In this document: piece after piece, positions 37,980 through 49,469 of the stretch
How the letters are laid out: every line of letters starts with the position of its first letter
How positions within the stretch are numbered: the first letter of the stretch is position 1
Assembly (NCBI GenBank): GCA_030141605.1
Contig: JAQGDQ010000291.1
Coordinates: 105,071 to 169,070, forward strand
Origin: Tubiluchus corallicola
Lineage: Eukaryota; Priapulida; Priapulimorpha; Priapulimorphida; Tubiluchidae
Length of the DNA stretch: 64,000 nucleotides
Direction: 5' to 3'
The notes under the pieces: model-generated
Told to the model about the DNA's origin: nothing
The model's database searches: none
Seen by the model: only the letters and a program-made list of their open reading frames with translations
Made by a program: the position numbers and the translations under genes

Positions 37980-38267
37980 ACAGCAACTGCGCGTGCACAC
38001 AACGAAACCGTAAAAAGCCTTATTGCAAAATTGACCAAATATATCTACAAGTTTTAGGAATTGCTCTACAAAAACTACATAAGTCTACAATCAAACAATC
38101 TTATATGTACATCTCCCGGATTTCCCAACAAACATAATAGATAATACAGATATTAAAACACATTAGATGCATTGTTATGATGCAAAACAACCGCAGCAAC
38201 ACTGAATGTAACAGTTCAGGTAAAAAACACGTTTGTTTAAGATACATGTGCTAGAAAAATTGGAAGT

Positions 38268-40067
38268 TTAGATGTGGAGGACTTGCACAAACGTATGCCT
38301 TAACAACTCTTCTGCTGATGGTCTCTGACGTGCGTTCCGAATGAACAGTCTTTGCAGAAAATCTCTACATGTCTGGCTGCTTGAATCCGGGAACCTTAGC
38401 TTAGGCTCCTCGGTTGCTATTTTAAAAATAGCTGCCATAGTCTCGTATTCGAACCAAGGTGGATGTTTATTAAGCATTTCATGAACAGCACAGCCAATAC
38501 TCCAGATATCAGCTTTCCTACCGTATCCTTCACCATTTATTACCTCGGGTGCCATCCAGTAAGGCGTGCCGATGACTGTCTTGGCGGCTGTTTGGCTCAC
38601 TATTGTTCGTAGTCTCTTAGAAGCACCAAAATCACTGAGCTTAACGTTACCACAACTGTCGCGCAAAATGTTGGCACATTTTATATCCCTATGGACAATC
38701 ATGTTGGAATGGAGATAAAAAATTCCGTCCAAGACTTGACGAGTGTACTTTCGACACACATTTTCCGTCAGAGCGCCGTAATCGGTAATTTCATCTTTGA
38801 TAGAACCACCGCTCATGAACTCCATGAAAATGCAGAGATCTGTGGCATCTTGTACACATCCAAAGTACTGAACAATTCTGTCGTTGTGCAAGTTTTTAAG
38901 CAACTGCAACTCACATTCCAAAGCTAGCACCTCTTTTCTCGTATCACTGTTTGCAGACGTCAGTGGTACTTTCTTTACAGCCAGGCTTCTACCGGTATCC
39001 GCATCGTAGCATAGGAATACTTGCCCAAATGCACCGGCGCCCAACAACCTTCCTTGCCTCCAGTTAGTCGGAGCACGAGGCGACTTTGCGCTATCCGGAC
39101 CAGTGAAAGTTGCAGACGAAAGTGACGTTACATCGAAATCACTGCCCCATTTCTGCCTGTCTCCATACGCATCAAATTCCTGTGCCAGTCCACTACTACT
39201 ACTGCTACCACTCAAAGACCTTTCACTACTCGATCTGTGATAATTGAAATGGTATAGGCCTATCTCTGTTGGACTAACCTGAGCTGTTTTTCTTGCTCTG
39301 GGTACAGTATGTCGTTCTAATCCCTCTTCCCTTGATCGCAAAAGTCTGGTCGGATAAGTACTGCCTTTAAAGCTGTGAGTGTAATAATCAGGGGGTCTTC
39401 CTCTTGCTGGAAAAGTGTTATTGCTTCCAAACGAAGCAATACTTCCTAAGGAACTGTTAGATCTGGAAAGATCTGAGCTAACTCCTAGCAACTCATCGGC
39501 GGGATCTTCTGGAATAAACATGCCACCCATGCAGTCTCCACTGTAACTGTGGCAAAGTGGCGTGTGCGACACAGACGGTTCTTGATCCGTGGGAACGTGA
39601 CCAGGAGGTGGAGAATCCGTACCAGCATTACGTGGAAATACCGGAGTGAATATCTCCTTCAGAGAATTAGGGGTTTGTGAAAGAGCTTGATCGTGAAATA
39701 TTTCCACCTCTTTACTAACGAAAATACGAAGACTGCGTGCCCTATCACTGCGATCCAGCAATTCCAGCGCTTTGTCTAAGTCTTGCTGACTAAGAATGGG
39801 GACAATTACTTCACTGGTTGCTAATGTATAGTGAAGTGCAGCCGTTTCCAGATTGTAAACATTTTTCACTTTACTCAGCAAATCTGAATACTTGACTGGT
39901 CGTCGCATTTGGACGATTCTCTTTTCGCTACCTTGAGGCGAGCAGTATTCCAGCTTAATGCGCAGTTCATTTTTAGGCCTAGTCCTGGCTTGCTTATAGT
40001 GAAATTCAAGCCCATGTTTTATGTCCTCGAGTACATCGCTCAGTGGAAGGTCGGCCTGGTCATCCAT
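38268..40067 (-). CDS. MAP3K2/3: MAP3K2/MAP3K3 (MEKK2/3) orthologue
   Basis: One uninterrupted exon encodes 599 residues; human MEKK2/3 are about 620. The start is MDDQADLPLSDVLEDIK, matching the MDDQ start of the family. Six bases before this ATG is a clean acceptor (ctaatttttttcaag), so the upstream in-frame codons are intronic and there is a 5' UTR intron. The PB1 domain is at about 33-117, with the basic motif RRPVKYSDL at 55-63. A Ser-rich linker follows, then SPRAPTNW at 329-336, and a kinase domain to the end: GAGAFGQV, AVKK with Lys365, HRD 459-461, DFG 479-481, TPYWMAPE to 508. HRDIKCANIL has Cys where human MEKK2/3 has Gly. The family phosphorylates MEK5 and other MAP2Ks downstream of growth-factor and stress signals. 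The single-exon CDS contrasts with the heavily split MAP2K5 next door. Confidence 0.95.
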   Translation of the reverse strand: MDDQADLPLSDVLEDIKHGLEFHYKQARTRPKNELRIKLEYCSPQGSEKRIVQMRRPVKYSDLLSKVKNVYNLETAALHYTLATSEVIVPILSQQDLDKALELLDRSDRARSLRIFVSKEVEIFHDQALSQTPNSLKEIFTPVFPRNAGTDSPPPGHVPTDQEPSVSHTPLCHSYSGDCMGGMFIPEDPADELLGVSSDLSRSNSSLGSIASFGSNNTFPARGRPPDYYTHSFKGSTYPTRLLRSREEGLERHTVPRARKTAQVSPTEIGLYHFNYHRSSSERSLSGSSSSSGLAQEFDAYGDRQKWGSDFDVTSLSSATFTGPDSAKSPRAPTNWRQGRLLGAGAFGQVFLCYDADTGRSLAVKKVPLTSANSDTRKEVLALECELQLLKNLHNDRIVQYFGCVQDATDLCIFMEFMSGGSIKDEITDYGALTENVCRKYTRQVLDGIFYLHSNMIVHRDIKCANILRDSCGNVKLSDFGASKRLRTIVSQTAAKTVIGTPYWMAPEVINGEGYGRKADIWSIGCAVHEMLNKHPPWFEYETMAAIFKIATEEPKLRFPDSSSQTCRDFLQRLFIRNARQRPSAEELLRHTFVQVLHI

Positions 40068-40121
40068 GAGCTTGAAAAAAATTAGAATAAATCTAGAGAG
40101 CTTAGCATGACGCAAGCTCAA

Positions 40122-43100
40122 ATTTCAAGATTAATGTACAAGTTTATTGACATCTGGTTCAAAATTCTACAAACCAAATTCTACTAATTTTCTAAATTTC
40201 GTTACAGTTCAATGGTTACACCGAAAGAAATTATAAAAAGTAAAGACCAACAAGACTGTGGAAATATGTACTGAGGTCAGCTTGTAAATTTGAATATATG
40301 AACACACAGAGAATCAGAAGATGTTGGCTCACGCATGTTACTACAGTAGGCGCTGCTTAACAGACTCACGGTTAATCTGGAACGGGCCGCTTCTATTCAA
40401 ATATACATAAAAACTACGTTAATTGACTCAAATAACTCCGCATAATTGACTCAATATTTTTGCTTCAGCTACTTAAAATAAGATATTTGTATGTGCCGTA
40501 AGAGCCTTTCCCACTTTTATATCATCTTTACTTCTGTTTTGTGCATTATGTATACAGAAACAATCATGTTAAGTACCGTTTTGCTTGTAAGCAAGTACGT
40601 TTATCAAGCGCTAATACAGTAGCATAGCAGTTTTGCTTTGAATACGTTAACCTATTACCCAAGAATTTCTGGAAGCTAAACACTTAATCACTTGTCTAGT
40701 GCTTTCCTTTTGATGCTCTCGTTAAAAATCACGCTTTAAGGCTTAATGAGTTAACAATGACTGATGCAGGTACAGTACTTTTTGCAAATAAACAGACAGA
40801 TTTAGAAAAGTATACTTTTTAATCTATTGCTAATTCACTTCTATAAATTAATATGTCAAAATATTTTTTTTTAAATTTTTAACTGCAGAAAGGAATTTAA
40901 GCATTACTTCTTTTTTAAAATTCATTAAAAGCCTTTTCAGTGCATACTAAGCTGACGAGTTATACTTCTATACCAGTAATTCTACACCCATCGGTTAATA
41001 GGTTCAATCGGTTAATTGGGCCAAAACACATTGGTCCCAAAGTGAGTCTATTAAGCGGCGCCTAGTGTAATTCTAATGAGTGCTTTTACATGTATACCCA
41101 TTTGCACTGAATTCGCATGAGGACGATTAAAGCCTAACAAAAGCTGTTAAGCTTTAATCCGCTGTTCATCCACTGTTAACAGGCTGACGGGTCTGCATGA
41201 ATTAATTGTTAAGGCTGCAAGTTGTTCTATGGGTAATCATGGGTGCAAATATAATAACCCAGAATATTTTTGTGTATGTTTCTACTCACTTACCGCTGAT
41301 TTTCAACAACACAGCGACTGCTCACATAGTGACAGAAACCCAAACACTTGTAAGACATGGCGAAATGCACGAATTCGCCAACTTAGTATGTCATCAAAAG
41401 AGCTGATGCACCAAATAGTAAAGTTTTTTTATTTTTTCAATTTTCGTATGTTCTCAGATGTTTAATATTGTTCAATAAACAATTGTACATGTGCACGGCA
41501 CAACAAAGAAACATTGCTGCAAGAAACTGAATGAACAACAAACAAATGTGCTCAATGAGATGCATGAGCATTTTAAAGTCACACTGTGAGTTGAAAAAAA
41601 CCACACTAATTAAAATCACACTTAGGTAAAATCATGCTAAAGCCTTTGAAGTAATTTCAAGCATTATCACAAATCACTTGTGATAAATTGACCGTCATGA
41701 ATACTTGCTGATATAACGCGAGGATTTTGCACTGTTTTGATGGGCAATAGTGACTTCCAAATTTGGTATGTCATAATTGCTCTCAATTATCTGTTAACTA
41801 CATTTCTCCACACAATAAAGAACAAAAGGGTTGCATATGAATTCAGTCTGAGCAGGGAAGCGTGTAAAAGGTGTACAAGGCTTCATGATATTTAATATGG
41901 ATACTTGGCAAAGTGCACTAAAGATCACTGCCGAATCATTGGAGCAGTACCGCGATCAAAATAAGTCAAAATTTTAAAACAGAATTAAGAATTGGACACT
42001 GGAAAACTTACACATTTTTTACACGAGAAAAGGTGACAAAACAAGAGTGACTGGGGGGGGGCACAACACAACTGGTCTGTTTTTTAAGTAGCAAAAGCTT
42101 CTTGCTCAAGTAAACTTGCCCACAAGGGCAAGAGGACTGCACAATATTAGTTCTAATTATAACATTAAAAACTTGTTCTATTTTAGAATGCATCTAAAAC
42201 ATACATTTATTACTATATTAGCAACTCTTTAAGTCAGTTCAAGACAAGATTGAACAGTATTCAGATTCAATACCGAAAATTGTTTCCAAACTTCGTGAAG
42301 AAATATACTTATGCGAAAACATAAATCTGTGCAAGGTATGGCACAGCAAAAATATAGTTTCAGCCCCCTCCCCCCAAATGATGGTATATACAAAAATAAT
42401 TTTATTCTTCAACTTTTACTCGGCTCACTTAGGGATAACTAGACACAGGTAAAACCCTGACCTGTACAAACAAACTAGGCATAATTACTTGGCATCCGGA
42501 CGTTCTATTTCCGATTATTTAATTTTTAATAATACAACACGAAAAATTTAATTTTAATACACAATATCTGCGATTTCAATATCTTGTTTTGAAAATATCT
42601 GCAACAGGTATTTCTGCATTATTATTATACGAGCAGCACCATATTTAATAGACTTGGGGCGCACTATAAAGAAAGAATTCCCATAATAGAGTAAATGCGT
42701 GTTAGTTTATTAACAGATAAAATTTCACGTTTGTCTGCAACCTTGAGTGAATTACATACGATTCAAAATGGCATTCCAGAATTATTTCGTTTGATTTTGT
42801 GCAATAAATAGAATTCAATTACAATAATACACTAGCAGTTTTAATCACAAAACTGAACAGTATTCACAAATAGATAATAAACAAGTTCTACTTACTGGTG
42901 ACGTAAGATATAATGCCTCACAAAGCTTTCATTTTATAAAATTGAAGCGTTCAGCAACTAAGCCACACATACTTCTAGTTGCCCGACATTATTATTTTAA
43001 TTACCTAGTGCACCATCTAGTGATCAATTATACAAGTTTTTATGTCGGACCTTGCGCTTACGGCGGGCAGAGGCAGAGATACATGAAAGTGCCTTTCACG

Positions 43101-46100
43101 TCACACTTACCAACAATGAAGTGACACACTACTATAAAAGTACACTGCTTTGTTATGCGTTATGTTTTTCATTGGTTATCAATAACGAAACTGTGCAGTA
43201 GTGTCAGCTGTACTGACATAGTGGCAGAGAGAGGAGCAGGATGCATTAATATCTCTAGACAGATAATCAGGTCGCCAGAAAGCTAGATGGAGAGAGAAAG
43301 AGAGGGGGGGGGGTAGATAGGTAGGAGCAGGGCCATTTTAATTAACAGCGTTATAGGCCTGGGGTAAAGCAGCTAGTGCAGTGGGGCCCCAACCTATATA
43401 ACCACTTATGTCAAACTATAGCGTCCACTGTACCCAAAGCTCCCATCTGCCAATTTTATGTAAATTATAAACTGGCACATGTGGAAATTAACTTTGTTTT
43501 ATTGGGCAAGCGTTTTCTAAGTGTGAACAATGCAAAACGAAGAAAATATAGAGCACAATATTTTGCTGTTCTTCATGTAATTTTTGGGTGTGCTAAAGAG
43601 TGCAATAACCAACGAACGTTTGAGCATAATGGTCTGGTTTTTAGATTTCTAGAAAGAGCTATTAATTTGCCAAATTCATTTATTTAATTATTTATTTAAT
43701 TTATTTACTGAATATTTTTAGCTGATGAGTAAAAGCTCATCAAAATTACTAAAAAAAGCTAATTTATAAAATGTCACACTATGGCACATTGATTGATTAA
43801 AAGTACATTGAATATAACAAAAAAAGGAATAATAAAAAATTTAGTAAAATAATAAAGGCAATACCACAAAGCATACACAATCGTAGAAAATGCAAGATTA
43901 TCTCAACCACAGAACGCTTCATTAAAATACTAAGTTTTCAGACTATTGTCAGTTATTGCCGTTAAATGTCTTTTTTAAATGTCTTTTACTAAAAAATGGC
44001 AATTTGCGCAAAGCACACACACCGTTGATGTTTTTAAAACGCACCCTGGGTGGGCTGTTTATGCACAGTTAATTATCCCGTTAATAATTATAATCATTGA
44101 TTTTCAACGTAACGTTTGTTTTAATACTTTATTTAGACAAAAAAATCAATAATAATATTATCAAGTTTTCGTTTTAAATAAAGCATGAAGCATCAAAGCC
44201 AAGTTGACTATTATGAGGAAATAAACTAGTAAAAATGGTATAACCCGAATTATCGTTACTCAATGCAGAAAACTTGGTTGCTCAATAATTATTGTTGTTC
44301 AATGGCCTGTTGACTTTTCGTATAACCTCAGAAAGTGACCTTCTTTGCCCGAAAGCATGGTGGGAAACGGACACAATTATGAAATTCATCAACCCGAATT
44401 TTCCAAAAAGGCCAAAAAAGTTAGACAAAAATAGTGCTGGGACGAACTTTTTAAAAGCTACATGATATGCATCAACACTTATTCAGCATTCAACATAGAT
44501 TTCGAAAATAATTTTCATAAACATAATTACGACAACTATATCTGCTCCAAAATTATGCAAAAAACAATGTAAAAAATAATAATTGTTATTTTTCTGGTAG
44601 CATCTTCGAACGGTCTTATACCCACTATTTAATTTTGCCTTTGCCTGTATAATCACACAATACATATATATATATATATACATGTTCCAATAGAAGAAAA
44701 ATACACAATTCAGCTTTTCAAAATATTTGATATCAGTTAAAGACTCTTAGCATTGCATGGTTTTTGAAAACAATAGATTTATTCCTCTTGAAACTGATAT
44801 CTAGATTCTTTCAACTTTAATTGAACCTATGTTTTTGTACAATGCTGAGTTATGAACAATAAAAGTTAAGCAGCAAACGGAAAGTGACCATTTTCAAAGA
44901 CGTCTTTATAGAAATTACTAGGATTTAAACCACCTGATGGAATATCTAATGATGATCTGTATGATGCGGTGTGGAAGAATCCTTGTAGTAAAGGACTGAA
45001 TCCAAGTAAGAGGATTGCATTGGATTGGGCATACATGCATTTAAACTACCTCAAGAGTCTCCCCTTTAAATAGCATCGCGCAAAACTCTTGAAACGACAA
45101 AAAAAGCCAAAGTGGGATCAGCTACTGACGTATATAAATATACTGCAAAAGTATTAAAAAATTAATACAACTGTAGATTTGCGGGATGATCCATTGTGGA
45201 CAGCGGCAGTGGACAGGAATGCATGGCATCAACAGATGGGGTGCGCCATGTTTCAGGACGTTAGAAGCACCTAAATGATGAAGAAAAGCTCTTACCAGAA
45301 CAATTAAGTTAATTTAACTTTGAAAACTAATCTATATTACAGTACTAGAGTAAAATTACATTAACAGCAATTTACATTACAACAGTATCAACAGAAAAGC
45401 GAAAAGTAATGCCAGTTGAACTGATCAAAACATGTTAAAGGAACATTCAAACTCATTTTGATCAGCTGACCTTACTGTTCTAATTTAAACATTTTGTCTT
45501 ATTATTTTATTAAAACGATTTTAAAATAGCTGCTGCAGTTTGGTGGTACATTTTAATTCATGCTCCTTTCCAAATTCTGATATTTTAAATCGGTAGCCTA
45601 ATTCTACGTAGTTTAGTTTATATAGCTTATTGTCATAATAAAATATGCAAAAGTAAAGCAAAATTATTATTATTATCATTATTATTATTATTATTGACAC
45701 GCACAATAAAAATGAAGTATAGCATGCGAAGGAAAAAGACGTTAAAAAGCTCGACTCTGTAACTTAGATATTTTTATGACATGGAGGTGTTGACTGTTGA
45801 AGTCCGCTGACTTATACACGTGTTTATGTTTCAATGAGTAGGCCTACACATTTATCTTTCGTTAGTTGACCAATAAGCCTAATTAACAAGCATCAAGTAC
45901 TAATATAAAGCTAAAATGACAAATAACAAAAGTATGTATAATTGCAGTGCAATATAATGCTTAATCGAAAATTACAATTTATGAGAAACCAAATAAAAAC
46001 ATTTTAGTTTTCAGGTGTTGCACATTACTAACATTTCTTATGTCATATGGAACATCGATCCATTCAATTTATTAAAAAGTTTCAAACATTTGTTTTACAC

Positions 46101-47930
46101 TTGGAAGCATGGATGTCGTTTGCCTGCCTAGTTTTATACACATGAATATCTTTATTATAAATAAAATAAAAAATATACTAGAGGAACTGATCTAATATTA
46201 TTAACCTAAGCTGGCAAATGTAATGTACGTCGTAAATTTACAATAATTAAAGTTATTAAGTGTTATTCTTATTTTAACGTCACTTTAGATAAATGGTTTT
46301 CAACTGTGCGTGAAAATGTTGATCCTAATTATCGTCCTTATTATTGTCATAATTGGGACGGTCTTCTAAATATTCGGAAAAGTAGGAATGTTTCATTTTT
46401 CATTCTGCCCGGCAAGCTAATATACATTATTTTATTCAAACCACCAAGATAGCCATAACACTTACACCTGTACTCATGGATAATGTATATTTCTGTGTAA
46501 TATTTTCTTGTATTCTGTTTGCCAATAATTATTATTAATCTCATAAATAGTTATTCTTCTGATAAGCTGCATTACTTATACTGTGATTCGGCGAACAAAG
46601 CAGTTTTTTATTGTTGTTTTTGTATTAGAGTAAGACATAACTTACGTACAAAACTGGTTCTTTCTCCTATCTTTGTAAAATATTGATGTGCTTATCCAAG
46701 TTTTAAATTGGTATACCTAAACACTTAATTGTGTGTTATATTCAGGATCCACGTTACATAATATGCATTCCGTCATTGTGCGCAAATCATCCTTATTTGT
46801 AAACAATTATTTATGCATATAATTATGACATTTTAATAGTACCGTAGCTTTAGTTTCGAGAATTTCTCTCTGCCAGTACCTGTAATAAGGTTGAGCAATA
46901 AGCGAACTTGAACCGAATTGAATGTGCCTGCTCTTCAAAAAGTTACTGTTGTTGCTTAATAAGTTGCTTTAGAAAAGTTTATCTAAATGGTAAATATAAA
47001 TATTCCTCGCTAAATAATGTTATTTTCAGCGAGTTGATTTTCGCATGTGAGTTTTAACTTTTAAAACTGAATTAGTGAAACTTTTACAACCCACTTGCTT
47101 AGATCTGAAAATGTATATCAGACGTGAAAGGCCTTACAAATGGCCCAAGAATTAAAAGTTCAGCGTCCTGGTGTTGTACCTAGCTCGGAAACAATAAAAT
47201 AAATTATTATAGAGAACCATATAGGATCGAGGTAGCTGCGGAGGGAGGTGATGTTCCTTTGATTTCACTACTCACCAGATGCACTTCATGAATAGATGTT
47301 TACGTACTCTTAATAATACTATAGTCTTATGTTTACTCCTGTATTATTCAAGGATCGTTGTTAACATCAAAGCAAAAAACCTCATTGGCAACACTCCTAT
47401 CCCCAGCGAAGAAGAGAGCAGTGTTTCCACAGCAGACTTCTGTCTGTTAGAAAGCTTCTAAGATTTGAAGACAGTGGCGGAAAACAGCAATAGAATTCGC
47501 ACTGATAATGTTAGGGTAGGAACGACACAAATAGTTCCAGTCTGGCACTATTCTAGCTGAAAAACTACAATGGTGAAGCTTAAATCTGCTTCGTTCATTC
47601 AGAAGTTTGAAGTTTCCTCCTCATGTACTGTCGCCCTACTGAAAAAGTCATCAAAACTGAGAATGACATTTCCTTGAATGTTGTTACATACCATAACTAA
47701 ATCAGCATGTAGGCGCCTTTCTTCCAGTAATGGTATGTGGAGTTCTTGCAATCACTGTGGAGAAATAAGAGTCTTTACCTAGACAAGTGACATAAATATC
47801 TAGACAAAGAGAGAGGCAAAAATATTTCTGCAAGCAATTTATTCTGAAATTATCAGTTGCAAGTCATGGAAAAAACATTGCATCTTATAAACCAACATTG
47901 AAATATTGATGAAATTATGATTCTTTTTCA
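40122..47930. other. Divergent intergenic region between MAP3K2/3 and HS1BP3
   Basis: The two genes are head-to-head, so this 7.9 kb must hold both promoters and their untranslated first exons. I could not place these with confidence. A minus-strand donor (gttg|gtaagtgtgacgt) near 43110 is a weak candidate for the end of a MAP3K2/3 leader exon. A poly-G run occurs near 43305, and (TA)n near 44660. Confidence 0.35.
44919..45271 (+). pseudogene. Decayed coding fragment, possibly transposon-derived
   Basis: Two blocks read like protein: one contains GISNDDLYDAVWKNPC and LDWAYMHLNYLKSL, the second LRDDPLWTAAVDRNAWHQQM. They are in different local contexts, interrupted by stops, and have no splice sites. 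The AVDRNAW pattern recalls the conserved tail of some retroelement polymerases, but this is a weak resemblance. Confidence 0.25.
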
Positions 47931-47993
47931 GGTTTACATTGATGGCATAGAGCTGCATTTTTCTTACTAGACGGTGTTGCTTTGGCGGAAAAG

Positions 47994-49331
47994 ATGCATA
48001 ACGCCCAGGTTACTGTGCGGGAGCTCCGAAATGTTGAAACGGGGCTGGACTTGACGGTTCCAACCTATAAGGTCATTCCTGGTTTGTTAGGCGGCACCAC
48101 AGAGTTTAGCGTTATTGCCATAACTAATCTTCCATATTTTAAATCTCCAAAGCTTAAGCATGACGACGTAATTCAGTTTGTTTTAACAAAAAAGTTTGTG
48201 GAATTTGAAGATCTTTACGCTAAGTTGAGTGAAGCTTATCCTGCAACAGTGTTTCCTGGGTTGCCGCATAAAGGACTTCTCGTGACAGAAGATATTTTAA
48301 AAGAAAGACGTGCCGCGGCAGATGCCTTCTTAAAATTTTGTGCCAGACTACCAAAAGTATCTTCTAGCCCTCCTGTTCTCCATTTTTTAGGAGTCAGTCC
48401 TAGCAAAGTTGTGCAGACTAATAGCTTGACAGCGGAAAATGCTAAAATTGAGGAGGCAGAAGACCTTTTTGATGAATTAACTTCAAAAGTTACTACTTGC
48501 AAATCACCTACACGACCACAACATATTCCAACGTCAAAACTTGACAAAGGATTGGGTGTTCCTAGTCTATTCGGTGATGCTGAAGATGATAACATCTTTT
48601 TTGATAAGCCTGATACGAGCGAAATGCTTGATGATGATAGTGCTTTGTTTGGTAATAGTGTTACGTATAAGCAGGTTCCGGACGTTAAAAAGGGTGATAA
48701 TAATAGCAAATCAAATGTTGATCCTTTAGGAGGAATTGTGATTGAACAAAAACATTCATCCGGCAATTTTCCTTACACCACACAAAGCAGTACTAGTAAG
48801 TCATCAAATGTAGACACAGTCTCATCACATTTTCCAGAATATTACCAGCTTAGTAAAGATGATACAGATTTATTCATACCATCTGAAGCCAGAATGGAGT
48901 CTCCTCTTTTTGATAAACGTGAAGACACTGCAGATGATGTTTTGCTAGACGATGACATTGAAAATTTGTTACACATAGAAGACGAGAAAAATATTTTGGG
49001 TGGCAGTACATTGGCATCAACAATACATACAAGTATGCAGCAAGGGAAACCTGTTGTACCTCCAAAGGCGGAAGCATTATCAAAACCTGTCAAGCAGCCA
49101 AAGCCTAAAGTTGCTGCTAAGCCTGTCATGCAGACAAAGGTTCCTAAACCTCGCTTACCACCTAAACCTGCTCCACGTAAGCAACAACAAAATGCAGAAA
49201 GAGAAAAGAAATTGTCTTCTGATGCAAAGAATGGATCTGTTACGTCTAGTGCTCTTAATGAGCCAGAAAATGTGGATATCTTGAAATACATAGAAGAAAA
49301 TCAAGATAGTCAAGATGTTACTTTGTTTTAA
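47994..49331 (+). CDS. HS1BP3: HS1BP3 orthologue, PX-domain protein
   Basis: A single coding exon gives 445 residues. The first in-frame ATG is at 47994; an upstream TTG codon is not a likely start. An acceptor (attctttttcag) ends at about 47932, so a 5' UTR intron exists. Residues 8-24 contain the family signature ETGLDLTVP. The PX domain, about 15-135, binds phosphoinositides in the family and includes FKSPK...DDVIQFVLTKKF and KERRA. An acidic middle region with repeated DDD/LF motifs follows, then a Pro/Lys-rich stretch of PKP and PPKP motifs (SH3-ligand type), and the conserved C-terminus DILKYIEENQD...LF. Human HS1BP3 binds HCLS1 and acts in membrane trafficking and autophagy. It is convergent with SRFBP1. 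Confidence 0.9.
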   Translation: MHNAQVTVRELRNVETGLDLTVPTYKVIPGLLGGTTEFSVIAITNLPYFKSPKLKHDDVIQFVLTKKFVEFEDLYAKLSEAYPATVFPGLPHKGLLVTEDILKERRAAADAFLKFCARLPKVSSSPPVLHFLGVSPSKVVQTNSLTAENAKIEEAEDLFDELTSKVTTCKSPTRPQHIPTSKLDKGLGVPSLFGDAEDDNIFFDKPDTSEMLDDDSALFGNSVTYKQVPDVKKGDNNSKSNVDPLGGIVIEQKHSSGNFPYTTQSSTSKSSNVDTVSSHFPEYYQLSKDDTDLFIPSEARMESPLFDKREDTADDVLLDDDIENLLHIEDEKNILGGSTLASTIHTSMQQGKPVVPPKAEALSKPVKQPKPKVAAKPVMQTKVPKPRLPPKPAPRKQQQNAEREKKLSSDAKNGSVTSSALNEPENVDILKYIEENQDSQDVTLF

Positions 49332-49454
49332 TTGATTAGATGCTTTTTATTCTTATTTTAAAACCTGAATGGCATAATTCGGTATAGATCTCGTTCAGTC
49401 AAAATTATTAAAATGACTTAAATTGGCATAAAAGTTAGTTTTAATGGCATGCTG

Positions 49455-49460
49455 AATAAA
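49455..49460 (+). terminator. Polyadenylation signal AATAAA of HS1BP3
   Basis: AATAAA lies about 125 bases after the stop codon of HS1BP3. Confidence 0.5.
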
Positions 49461-49469
49461 ATATGCGCA

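Noticed and set aside
38268-40121. Longer MAP3K2/3 frame starting 18 codons upstream
   Set aside because: The upstream start is TTG and the extra codons are a polypyrimidine tract plus acceptor, so they are intronic. The MDDQ start at 40067 matches the family.
43376-43687. A 103-codon plus-strand frame
   Set aside because: No similarity, splice support or polyadenylation signal was found; the region upstream (poly-G run, cagggcc-like motif) looks like transposon debris.
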